A DNA stretch of 21,531 nucleotides, taken from Zancudomyces culisetae (taxonomy: Eukaryota; Kickxellomycota; Harpellomycetes; Harpellales; Legeriomycetaceae). The stretch covers positions 1 through 21,531 of the forward strand of contig LSSK01001380.1 in NCBI GenBank assembly GCA_001969505.1. Reading direction: 5' to 3'. This document shows, one piece after another, positions 8,957-19,300 of the stretch. Positions within the stretch are counted from its first letter, which is position 1, and each line of letters begins with the position of its first letter. Both the position numbers and the translations under genes were made by a program. The notes below the pieces were generated by a model. That model did no database searches. It was not told the origin of the DNA and was given only the letters and a program-made list of their open reading frames with translations.

Positions 8957-10048
8957 TCAGAAATCCTCACACAGCTCAAAGACACCCTCTCTGGATCCCA
9001 CACCACCCTTGTTATTCATCATTACACCTGCCTTCTGGTAATCTGAAACCTTCTTCTCAAAGAAGTTGGTTTTGCCCTGCATTGAAATCATATCCATAAA
9101 GCTGAATGGGTTGGTTGTGTTGTAGTGTTTGTTCAACCCAAGTTCAACTAGCAGTCTATCGGCAACAAATTCAATGTATTGACACATGAGCACTTGGTTC
9201 ATTCCAATAAGCGAGACTGGCAATGCATCTGTTAAAAACTCTTGTTCAATGCTAACGGCTTCTGTGACAATGCTCAAGATTTTTTCCTCTGATGGTTTTC
9301 TTTGCAGGTACCTAAACAACAGACATCCAAAATCTGTGTGAAGGCCCTCGTCCCTACAGATAAGTTCGTTTGAGAATGTAAGGCCTGGCATGAGCCCTCT
9401 TTTCTTCAACCAGAAGATGGCAGCAAAGGAGCCTGAAAAAAAGACACCCTCGATTACAGCGAATGCAGCAAGACGCTCTCCAAAGCTGGCCTCCTTATCT
9501 TCTATCCATTTTAATGCCCATTGGGCTTTGCGTCTGATACAGGGAATGTTTTCAACTGCGTTGAAAAGGTAGCTCTTTTCTGCTTCATCCTTAATGTATG
9601 TGTCTATCAAGAGTGAGTACATTTCACTGTGGATATTCTCCATCATAATTTGGAATCCGTAGAAGCTACGTGCTTCTGGTATCTGAACCTCTTTACCAAA
9701 GTTAAAAACAAGATTTTCATTCACTATTCCGTCTGAGGCTGCAAAAAAGGCCAGAATGTGTTTGATAAAATATCTTTCATTGTCATTGAGTTTGTTTTCC
9801 CAGTGCTCAATATCATGCGCTAGATCAACCTCTTCGGCAGTCCAGAACGATGCTTCGGCCTTTTTGTACATGTTCCAAATCTCAGTGTATTTGATTGGAA
9901 ACATCACAAATCTGTTGGGGTTTGGCTTGAGAAGCTCTTCCTGCTGATCAGCTAGCTTAACTTCCATTTCCTTCGAAGGCTTGGCTGGGGCACGCTTAGG
10001 ATCAAGCTCAATGTCATATTCATCAACAATCATGCTATCCAAACTCAT
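8957..10048 (-). CDS. RNR2: Ribonucleotide reductase small (R2) subunit
   Basis: This is the class Ia R2 subunit. It houses the di-iron/tyrosyl-radical cofactor that, with the R1 subunit, reduces ribonucleotides to deoxyribonucleotides in the cytosol. The single 363-residue exon is highly conserved. By alignment with mouse R2 the iron ligands are D106, E137, H140, E200, E234 and H237, and the radical tyrosine is Y144 (ENIHSEMYS). All are present, so this is the catalytic RNR2 type and not the Rnr4 type, which lacks ligands. Other conserved runs are [13 protein letters not shown] (61-73) and LIGMN near 280. The C-terminal R1-docking tail reads VFELCEDF and differs in the middle from the usual fungal FTFNEDF. 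The ATG at 10048 is the first Met of the frame and gives a normal short N-terminal extension. Confidence 0.97.
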   Translation of the reverse strand: MSLDSMIVDEYDIELDPKRAPAKPSKEMEVKLADQQEELLKPNPNRFVMFPIKYTEIWNMYKKAEASFWTAEEVDLAHDIEHWENKLNDNERYFIKHILAFFAASDGIVNENLVFNFGKEVQIPEARSFYGFQIMMENIHSEMYSLLIDTYIKDEAEKSYLFNAVENIPCIRRKAQWALKWIEDKEASFGERLAAFAVIEGVFFSGSFAAIFWLKKRGLMPGLTFSNELICRDEGLHTDFGCLLFRYLQRKPSEEKILSIVTEAVSIEQEFLTDALPVSLIGMNQVLMCQYIEFVADRLLVELGLNKHYNTTNPFSFMDMISMQGKTNFFEKKVSDYQKAGVMMNNKGGVGSREGVFELCEDF

Positions 10049-10201
10049 ATTGTCTAAATCAGTGAATGTGTTTTCCTTTTTTTTTGGCTCAGTCTTTACT
10101 TTGATACAGAGAATACTATTCCTTACGTTTTTGGTTGTAGCGGAGTAAGCTTTTTGTTTGTATGTTCCTAGTCGGTGAAAGAAAATGGAAAATACCTTGG
10201 C

Positions 10202-10209
10202 TTTATATA
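10202..10209 (-). promoter_or_regulatory. TATA box of RNR2
   Basis: TATATAAA on the minus strand lies 154 bp upstream of the RNR2 start codon, a plausible core promoter position for a strongly expressed fungal gene. The match is good, but the region is AT-rich. Confidence 0.45.
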
Positions 10210-10654
10210 GAAGGTGGTAGTTATTTATTTAGTATATTAATTATTTGATAAAAATTTTTCTTTTGAATTTAACGTGATAAAAAGGTTGGCAAAGATAATA
10301 AGCTAGTTTTAGGTGTGAAAATGAAATGCAAAAACAGGAAATAAATACAAAAGGAGCACTTTCTTGATTTTAATTGGAATAGCTCATAAAATGTAAATTA
10401 CTAACCCCCTCCCTTGCGTCTTTTGTATGAAAAGAAAACGCAGATTCAGACCAATAATATTATTGATAGGATTTCTAATAACTAAATCTTGCATGATTTT
10501 TTCTTGTAAATTCGTGTCATTCTTTCAAGATTGTTGGGCTAAATTACATCAGTGAAAAAAATAATAATTTAATTCTCGGTAATTATCAGATACAAATAGC
10601 TAGCTAACGCAACTCGCTCAGCATATTTATTGTACTATAACTATCTCCAATAAA

Positions 10655-10660
10655 ACGCGT
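10655..10660. promoter_or_regulatory. ACGCGT (MCB-like) site upstream of RNR2
   Basis: ACGCGT is the MluI cell-cycle box bound by MBF, which drives ribonucleotide reductase genes at G1/S in yeasts. It lies about 610 bp upstream of the RNR2 ATG, farther than usual. Another ACGCGT near 3350 has no such context, so chance is a real possibility. Confidence 0.25.
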
Positions 10661-11823
10661 TCGTTTAGTATTTAATACACTTTTTGTTTTTGCTATTCTT
10701 TAAAAAAAACGGAGCTTTTGTTTTTTATTTTGTAAAGTTTATGGAGATTTTCTTTGAGCTGGCAAATGAAATGGTAGTATATGCGTTAAATTTCGCGACA
10801 AGGCATTTTTTGCGCTTGCTATCGTCGGAATGAAATAAAAGTTTGAGCAACTTGATTAGTAATAGCTTTATAAAATATGTGTTTCTGTTGATTGATTTGC
10901 ATGTCATGTTGTTGGGTTCATCTGCAATCATCACACTATTAACCCATTTTTGACTCCCCTCCTCTCAACCTATTGGTGAAAAATACTGATCACGAACAGA
11001 AACATCCCCTAAACTCTGCTCCATTGCCATTCGTTTTGTTTCTTTGCATGTCTTTTTCTCTCAAATGAAACGTTGTATCCTTTACATTTTTTTCTCTTTT
11101 GTATTTCTAATTGCGTAGCCTATTAAACCCCATTGGCTCTATCTAAAAACGGTTATTAATATCTAAGAATGTCAACAAGAATGTATAAAGCGTGAATCTA
11201 GCCACCTCATTAGCTGGATTTTCTACAATACTCAATTACACGCAAAGCATTGTTTCCTTTTATGCTTGTTTACTTTTTAGATTTCTGCAAATAAAAACGG
11301 AGATATTAAAGCCCCAGTTGAGTTGCTATTTAGACGCTAATTCACAAGTAACCCAATAAAGAAATGTATAAACTCCGCGGTTTTAGTGCATATACATTTA
11401 AGGAAGTTGCAATAAAACCAAGTTATCTCAATTGGGTATGTGCAATATACCACACTCCACTATCTAGCATATCAAATTCAAGAACAGTTGATCCGCAGCA
11501 ACAGGTAAATCGTATCATTACATTGCACCACTTTATTTTTTGAGTGTCATGTTACAGTAATATTTAATCAGATAACGCATCAGTAAAAATTGGTCTGAAT
11601 GCCGCCATATCAAACACCGATGGTTTCACAAATGGGCAACAGTTCATAAGTTGTTTGGGGCAACTTCTACTGGTTACTGATTCCAATAAAGTTTACCTTT
11701 CTTTGATTACTTATAGTTCCAATGTATTTTAGTTAAAACCACTTAAAAGCCTCCTGAGCAATTAAACTATTATCTGCCAACATAGCTACACTCTATTAAT
11801 ATCACTTTATTAAAGCAGGGGGG

Positions 11824-11835
11824 ATGCAGCTGCAT
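11824..11835. repeat. 12-bp perfect palindrome ATGCAGCTGCAT
   Basis: A perfect palindrome with an E-box-like CAGCTG core lies about 130 bp beyond the KRE6 stop codon, next to a G6 run. No function can be assigned from the sequence alone. Confidence 0.5.
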
Positions 11836-11961
11836 ATATTATTATTTAGTTCTATTTTTAAGTCTAACCCCCAATTCGCAACCATATTGCGTACACATAG
11901 CTATATAGAATTGCCAATCGTAAAAAAATGATTATGCTCTATAAGCCATAATCCTCATTTA

Positions 11962-14066
11962 CTATACTTTGCATTTTGCGCCGAGCTCATAATGGGGCAA
12001 TCCATAACCCGCGCTTGCCCAGTTAACAAGATCCTTGTTGTAATACGCTCGGGGATGGTCAAGAATGTATTGCGCAGTTGGACGATCAGGTGGGTCACAT
12101 GATAGCCTTATTCTATCCGGGTGTTGGTACAGTCGTATATAATCTACATGCAATTCTGCAGGAAATATCATCTTTTCAAGATCTAAAACACCAAAGCTAT
12201 TCGAGATTCCCAAATTGATAATCATTTGCTATTTATTAATTTTACATGATGAAAATGAGTATGTTGATAAATATTACACATGATGTTTGGCTACATCTGA
12301 ACCGCTCCCCGCATATATACCAAGTCAAAACTACGTACATAAACATATACATAACCTGAGGCAAACAATCTGATACTTACCATTGGTTCTTCAGGAACTA
12401 CTCGCTGGCCAATTTTTGATAATGGGTTTGGTCCCACGGACCTTGCATCAAATCTCCATACCGGGGTTCCATCTGAATACCACACTATATACCCATCTGG
12501 TCCTGACCTATACTCAATACCAAATGTTTGAAATTTTCGTCCTCCACTGACCGATGGTGAAATGTAGTGCAGTGCTGAGGAGCACTGTTGATACACTGAA
12601 CCCACATAATCGTTTTTCATGGTAGTTCCGGGTGTGTTTTTTCCGGGGTTGTAGTATGTGTTGAATTCAGTCTTAGATTTGTAGTGATAGTCGAATGGCG
12701 CAACTTGGTTACTCATTGAGAGGACGGGGTACCCATCATGAACAGTTGCCTCAAAAATATCAATTTCAGGGGCACCCCTTCCAATTCCAGGACTTGGGTG
12801 GTCGCCTTTACACACACAGGCATTTAATCTCTGACCAGAAAGCGCAGATAGAAAACGATTAGTTTGGTTCACTAGAACACCCTCATCACATGTGTTATAT
12901 GAGTATGGCCATCTATTTACATTAGACACCCAGTTTTTATTTCTATATTTTATTCTGCTTTCTCTCTGCTATTGTCAAAACATGACACCCCCCTCCCCCT
13001 TCCCCACACTCTGCTGTATAGCACGTATAAACAATACATAAACAGCTAAATGCACTTATAGAAATAATATATACTTACGTTCCATCCGTACTTGCACCAT
13101 ACCCCGGTCTTGCTAGATTTCCGAGTGTCCAAACTGCAGGCCAGTATCCTACCGCATCCCCCGGGCTTGGAAACGAAACGTTTACTTCAAGATACCCGCC
13201 CTGAAAGCAGAGCTTATTCCAACTCGTTATCATTCCAGAAGTGTAATTTAACCCCGGCTTGGTTGCCTCATTATCCAACCTAACGACTAAACTTCCATTT
13301 TTTGTTGTTATTTGCTCAGGATCTAAGTACTCTAAATTTTCCGTCGCCCAATACCACAGCTCTTGTGCTTCCCTATTCGATTTTCATTAAATTTTTAGCT
13401 TTTTTTTTTTTTGGAGGAGAGTTAGTAGCTATATACCCTTTTGCCATATGTGGAAAGGGATAAAAAATGATGCAATGAATATATTATTTACCAAACTTTA
13501 TCATGTCCTGGGAAAAAACTACGTCCGTCTCTATTGAATTCATCACTAAATACCAATTTCCAGGTTTCCCCAACACTTGAAGTGAAACTTTTTACATGTG
13601 ATGGTGTATCGATATCAACCGGTAGTACTTCTGGAACTAAAGGCTGTCCTAGGGATGTGGTATTTTTTGCCAATTCATGATAATACCAATCCATTCCCGA
13701 TATATTGTATGTTGGTGACTTTTTTGTCCCTTTATCACCAGTACCTAAAAGCATCACTATTGGTATTCCTATCATAACAGCAGGTAAAACAACAATTACA
13801 AATAAAACAGTTATCGCATTTATTCTGGTGTTTGGTTTTAGTCTACTAAGTCCTCTTTTCTCTTCTCTGGGACCAATCCCAAATCTTTCTTCATCGCCAG
13901 CATCGGATTCTTTGCATTTCAACTTTTTCTTACTAGCGCATTCACCACCTCTAGCTGCTCTTGGAAGATCATGATACGCTAGAAATAAGTTTCTATATAG
14001 TTGTGAGGTGCGCGCCTTTTTTGGCCGTTGTATCATAGTTAACGTTGTAAGTATACTATTTTCCAT
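11962..14066 (-). CDS. KRE6: Kre6/Skn1-like beta-1,6-glucan synthesis protein, four exons
   Basis: This is a type II membrane protein of the ER/Golgi/cell surface whose lumenal GH16-like domain is needed for beta-1,6-glucan of the fungal cell wall. Exons are 14066-13492, 13372-13079, 12912-12381 and 12228-11962. Phases match (2, 2, 0) and the sum is 555 residues. A basic cytosolic N-terminus leads to one membrane segment at about 83-108. The family core follows: WKLVFSDEFNRDGRSFFPG, split-codon W192, YLDPEQITTKNGSL, GLNYTSGM, WNKLCFQGGY, WPAVWTLGNL, and GYGASTDGT|WPYSYNTCDEG across a junction. The GH16 motif EIDIFE gives E339, D341 and E344, all intact. The end has INLGIS, HVDYIRLYQ and SCDPPDRPTAQYI, as in Kre6. 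Whether the domain is a true hydrolase or transglycosylase is not settled by sequence. KRE6 versus SKN1 cannot be separated here. Confidence 0.93.
12229..12380 (-). other. Intron 3 of the KRE6-like gene
   Basis: This 152-nt intron has donor GTAAGT and acceptor AATAG, phase 0. Splicing gives PEEPM|QMIINLGIS, the conserved Kre6 block. Reading through gives a non-family tail ending in a stop. Confidence 0.85.
12913..13078 (-). other. Intron 2 of the KRE6-like gene
   Basis: This 166-nt intron has donor GTAAGT and acceptor AATAG. It splits the Thr codon of GYGASTDGT|WPYSYN. A G-rich tract on the minus strand (about 12988-13006) lies within it. Confidence 0.85.
13373..13491 (-). other. Intron 1 of the KRE6-like gene, with TACTAAC branch site
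   Basis: This 119-nt intron has donor GTAAAT and acceptor AATAG, splitting a Trp codon (TG|G). A perfect TACTAAC is at 13427-13421, about 50 nt before the acceptor. A poly(A) run lies between them on the coding strand, where a pyrimidine tract might be expected. Confidence 0.85.
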
Positions 14067-14877
14067 TGTATTAACACTGTGCTAGAAGTTTTCTTGTTCG
14101 TTTTTTTTCCTCGCTATATTTCTTTATAATTCTACTCTGTTTACTCGCCCAGATAGTATGGTATAGTTGTTGCATACACTAGTTAAATAAAAAACCTGAT
14201 GTATAACCTGGTATCTGTGACGCTGTTGTTTTCTAGTATCAATTATCTTTACATTAGTTGTATAATAAATTTGGTAAAGTAAGTCTCGGGTAAAATATAA
14301 ATATATATAAAAACTAGAAAGCTAGGCCAAAGTTGTATTGAGCCTTATATTTTTACTTTAATGAATTGGGTATCGAGGAAACCTACTTCAGTTTTAATCA
14401 AAACATATAACAGAAAATAACTTTTATAAGCATATATAACAATGTGGTAGACTACATGGGACTTCTTCAAAGCCTTGTTGATCAACTTTTGACAACAAAA
14501 ATCTGAATAAACTTTACTACTGTTCTGACCCTAAACAACCTGTCCATACACTAGTGCCAAAAAAAAAAAACAACATCCACTCAATGTTGGTATAGAAAAT
14601 TCGGATGCAAAATAGGAGGAACTTGTGTTATTACTGCATTTTGAACAATTAATGGGTACTGTGGTTGTATGGACGTATTAAGATATCAGTTTAAGATAGT
14701 ATTCCCTAATTTTTTTTTCAGCTGACACAACACTTGCTGAAATGCTTTCAAAAAGACAGAACCAATGTCAATTTATTTCTACCAAGTTTGTATTTTTACT
14801 AATGAGACGAGTATATTAGGAGTAAATAAATGATAAATGTCTTTTGTACATACCAATCCTAGCGCGAGATGGATATT

Positions 14878-14948
14878 GAAGAGAAAAAGAATGAGTATGG
14901 GAATGAGAAAGACAGGAAGAAGAAGGAGGAGGAAGAGGGGGGAAAAGT
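14878..14948 (+). repeat. Purine-rich (GA) tract
   Basis: About 70 bases on the plus strand are nearly all A and G, built from GAA/AGA/GGA units and ending in a G6 run. It is simple-sequence DNA in a promoter-bearing spacer. Confidence 0.6.
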
Positions 14949-15397
14949 GTTTTTGACACTTTTCCATATCCGTTACTTGTGGTGAGCTAAAATTAGCATT
15001 TTTTCCCCCCTTTAGCCCCACAAAAATATATTTTAGGATGAATTAAAAATAATATCAATGTTCTTCACACACAAAAAAAAAGATTTACCCAATTTTTTTA
15101 ATACTTTATTATGGTGTATAGTTTACATTTCTGGAGGAGAAAGTGTTAGCGGTTGGTTAACATTTTAAAGATCTTTAGCTCGGAAATAAGGACAACTGTA
15201 GAAGATACAGTATTTTTTTTCGGCGTTCAGTTAAAGCCTGTGATTTTATACATAGTCATTATTCTGCAGTAGATATATTTATTGGACGGTAAAGGCAGGA
15301 AAAATTATATTTTCACTTGACAGTTTTTGTATATGTTGTTTCATCCGACAAGATCTCTTGGCTGAGAAATAATAAAATTTCCGAAGTACGAAAATAA

Positions 15398-15452
15398 AAA
15401 GTACAGGAGAGAGATGAGAAGAGAGAAAGGAAAGAAATGAGTGAGAAGAGAT
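15398..15452 (+). repeat. Second purine-rich (GA) tract
   Basis: The plus strand is dominated by GAGA/GAAG/AAAG units with only a few interruptions. It has the same strand polarity as the tract about 500 bp to the left. Confidence 0.55.
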
Positions 15453-16327
15453 GATAAATTGAAGCTTTAGGAGTTTTGAACGTTGATAAAAAAATAAACA
15501 AAGTATTCAAATTGTTTGTTGTCTCGCCTCATGCTACCATGTAATGGATAATACCAATATTTACCATTGCAGATACTTAACCAGAGAAAGTATATCGCAT
15601 TATTCTATATTTTCCAACTGCATCAGGCGGATGTATATTGCTATTAAAATGTTGTAGATATGTACTGCAGGATACCAAAAGAAGTGATTGTGAGTGTGTG
15701 TGTGGGCTATTGAATTTTGCTCACAAGTTATTATAAAAGTCTAAATCTATGCTAATCAAAAGCCCTATGTGTGCTATGTATGGCATACCGAACCTAGCAT
15801 CGATTTATTAAAACAACACTTGAATACTTTATACGGACTGGGTAATACGGAACCTATCAATTCTAGTTCCAATATATGGTTGTGTATAGAGGGATTGGTT
15901 CGTTATTATGTATACAAACCTACCTCCCCCCCTTTCCGCTGTTCTTACCCTTCTCATTCTTCATCTACAAGTTTTTTTCTTGAAACCTGAGGATATATCG
16001 CTGGAATGTGTATTCATCCAGCTTTGTTTTAGTTTTGTAAAAAAGAGAGTAATAACGAATTACAAAGTGAACCAAAAAAGAAAAAAAAAACATGGAAACT
16101 AATTTGCGATTTGAGTTTAAATTGTAAAATTTGGTTTGACTGTTTTGTTTATCAAAACAAAAAATACCAGAGTTTAATCAAGTAAAAAACCGAGAAAAAA
16201 TAAAATTAGGCAAAAGGCAATAAAACGCCTTTTACCTGTACAATAAAAAAAAAGAGCCCAATAAAGTTCATGTAGGTTAAAAGAGGAAAAGAAAAAAAGA
16301 AAATACTAGTTATAAGGTAAAGCAATC

Positions 16328-19300
16328 ATGGCCGAAGACGTGGTAAACGAAGAAAAGGGAATATTAAAAGATGTTAGGTTTTGGGTGAATCCAAGTTATG
16401 ACGAAGCGGTTCAGCGGGATCTTGCAAAACAGCTAGCAAAACTCGGTGCTGTACAAATACATTCACGGAATCGACAAATAAACACAAGCGGTAGGAATCT
16501 GAATGAGGTTGCGGAGGGGGTCTCAGAGACAGTTGGTGAACATGATGTAAACGGTTTCGAATCAGTACAAAGCAAAAAATTAAGGGGGATTGCAATGGGA
16601 ATTCCAAGAATGCTAGAGAATGAAGTGTACAGATTTGCTTTGCTAGGAGGTGGTATAGATAATAAGAATGGAGTAGAAAGGCTGCAAGGAGATAGTACAG
16701 TTGAAGAAAGGGTCACACATATTATAAGTAAAGATATATATTTTCCAGAATATACAAGAGCCAAAGCGATTGGAATTAAAATAGTCACCGAAGAGTGGGT
16801 AGAAAAGACCACTAGATTTGGAATCAGACAAAACGAGGAAGGGTACAATAGCGATAGAGAAAAGCATATATTCAGTGGAATAGTGGTAACGGCGACACAT
16901 ATTCCAAATAGCGACAGAGAAGCGTTATATGGTGGGGTGAGGGCGTTGGGAGGGCAGTATCGGAAGACATTGGTAAAGGATGTTACGCATTTGGTGGTGA
17001 TGGATGCGATTGGAAGCAAGTATGAGCAGGCGATAAGAGAAGAAAAGACAAGGGGTATTAAAGTGGTGCTTCCGCATTGGTTTGAGCAGAGTATAAATCT
17101 AGGAGTTAAAGTGGACGAAGGGCCCTATCTATTCCCAGATCCACCTATTCTTAAAATGATTAACCAGATTGGGAGGAATATAGAGATGTACAATGCGAAT
17201 AATGGGGAGGGAGATATAAATGCAGAACTAGGCCATGTGGTGGGTCAAGACACAAATGTAAGACATGGTAATCAAGAGGCATTATCTGAAACTAGAGACA
17301 GTTCAATGGCAAGCGATAACAATTCGAGGCGAGCATTGGAGGGATATAGAATAGGGTTGAGTCTTCACCAATACAAATCATTGGACCAACAGGGGGTTGA
17401 TGAGATCAGGAGAAAAGTGACAGAGGCAGGAGGAGAGTTTATTGAGCCAGTGGTTGAGCATGAGGAGAAGGAGGAAAATAAAAAGGCGATTTATGGGTGG
17501 GAAGCGGAGCAGTTTGGCAGTCTTGATGTGCTGGTTTGTCAGTATAGATATGGGCTGGATTATGAGGCGGCGGTTAGAGTCGGAAAGTTGGTAGGGACAC
17601 TGGTGTGGTTGGAAAAAGTGGTTCAGCAGGGGAGATTTGTACAACCCGAACAACGAGTGTTTGACTATCCCCAGCCCACAGCACCAATTTTAAATAGTGG
17701 CAGTGTAATTGCGATTTCGGGATATTCAGCAGAGTCGCGAAAGTATTTGCAAAACTTGATATCGATAATGGGAGGAACGTATTCACCAAAACTGACCAAC
17801 AATTACCATACACACTTGATAGCAGGCGACCCAACAAAGATTAAATTCAGCAAATCACGCGAGTATAACTGTCACGTTATAAACCATCTATGGTTGCAGC
17901 GATCGTATGTGGAGGTTAGAGAGCTTTCGGTTTCACATCCAAACTTTACTTTTTGGCCACCGGCCAGCCACATTGCTTTGGAGCGCATAGTAAATGAAGG
18001 GTGTGGATTGAGACATGAGAGTGTTGCAAGATCACTAGTCTTTTCGTATGGCTTATCTACAAAGAGTATGAGTAATAATAACAGCAATTTTGATGAGTTT
18101 GAAGAAAGTGGGGATTTCAGTAAGGACAAGGCGGAAAAGATGCTTGAAGAGATAATATCAAGTGCAGCAGACAAGAATAAACGCGAGGATTCTGGTTGTA
18201 TAAAACTGTGTATAGCAGATGGAGATCGATATATGGTTAGAACTGAAGATGCTACAATAACAAAAACAACAAGCTATCAAGACGTAGATAATAGCGAAAT
18301 AGCCAGAGTCTATATGTACATGTTTTTGGCACAATCCTTTGGATACCGAGTTGATAGAAATATATTTGAGCTTTACCAGAGTTTGTTGCAACAAGAGAAC
18401 GAACAGAATGCAGAGCTAGAAAGTACAGGCGAGAAAGTTGATGGTAAAGTAGTGGAAAAGGAAGAGGAAAGGGAGAGGGAAGAGGAAAAGAAAGAGGAAA
18501 AGGAGGAGGAAGATAATATGCAGGCAAATAGGACAAAAGAGGGGGAAGAGAGTATTCCAGATACCAGTAGTGATGAGGAAAGTGAATACAAGCACAAATC
18601 TAAAAGTGATAGAAACTCGGTAGCTATGACCAATAGTATAATGAGAAGAAATGAAAACAAAAACATGGTAGCAAAAAATCCAGCTGAAAATTCAACAAAA
18701 AAAACATCAGCAACGTCGAATCGAAGAGCAAGGAAAAGTGTAATCGCAGATACTAGTACAGATAATCCAAGTCATTCCAAGCGAGCAAGAATAGAAGAAA
18801 AACAAAACCAAAAACCAAAAATAATAACTAGAATTCTATTTACACAAGGTAAGGCCACTGTTACACAGGAGCGGCAGATCAAAAGGCTTGGGGGAGAAAT
18901 AGTAAGTTCGGTTGATGCGGCGACCCATCTGATATCGACGGGTATCAAGCGGACCCAGAAGTTTTTAGAGGCGCTGAGTTCAGGTAGAGTGATTATTACC
19001 AGTCCGTTATGGCTCAAACATTCGATAGAGATGGGCGAGTTTATTGATTTAGAGGTTGAAGTGCCACCGGTCAAATTACTTGAGCATTTGGAAAGTGTTG
19101 GCATTCCATGTGACCATTTGAAAAACAAATCTGTAAACCCTGAAGACCAGTCTGATTTGCACAAGAGTAAGAATCTGACGTCATCAGCGGTGTCGCGGCT
19201 GTGGTGGTGGGATGTTGGATACGGAATCAACGACATGCAGACAGAGGCCAAGTACAAATTTAGTTTTAAGGAGTCGTTTGGTAAGGCGTTTATTGGTATT

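Larger units (their letters stand above)
10049..11961. other. Spacer: RNR2 upstream region to KRE6 3' flank
   Basis: This 1.9-kb spacer contains the RNR2 promoter (TATA box at 10202-10209) and an ACGCGT site at 10655-10660. Farther right it is AT-rich, with a 12-bp palindrome at 11824-11835. A 69-codon minus-strand frame at 10725-10934 has no recognisable features. I see no RNA gene. Confidence 0.6.
14067..16327. other. Divergent spacer between KRE6-like and BRCT genes
   Basis: This is the longest spacer (2.26 kb) and the only divergent one, so it should carry both promoters. A TATAAAG on the minus strand at 14128-14122 is a possible KRE6 TATA box. Two purine-rich stretches lie at 14878-14948 and 15398-15452. 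They give hydrophobic minus-strand frames (14779-15021, 15313-15510) that are composition artefacts. No gene or structured RNA is recognised. Confidence 0.6.

Noticed and set aside
14779-15021. 80-codon minus-strand frame with a strongly hydrophobic Leu-rich middle
   Set aside because: The Leu/Phe/Pro run comes from the purine tract on the other strand. No family resemblance or neighbouring gene signals were seen.
16120-16145. Short similarity to the LTR start (TGTAAAATTTGGTTTGACTG versus TGTAAAAATTTGGTTTACTG)
   Set aside because: The match covers only about 20 AT-rich bases and does not continue into the rest of the LTR, so it is not a solo LTR.
16411-17019. 202-codon antisense frame within the BRCT gene, and a similar 198-codon one at 18772-19368
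   Set aside because: Both are antisense shadows of a well-supported coding sequence, with Ser/Pro/Leu-rich composition and no domains.
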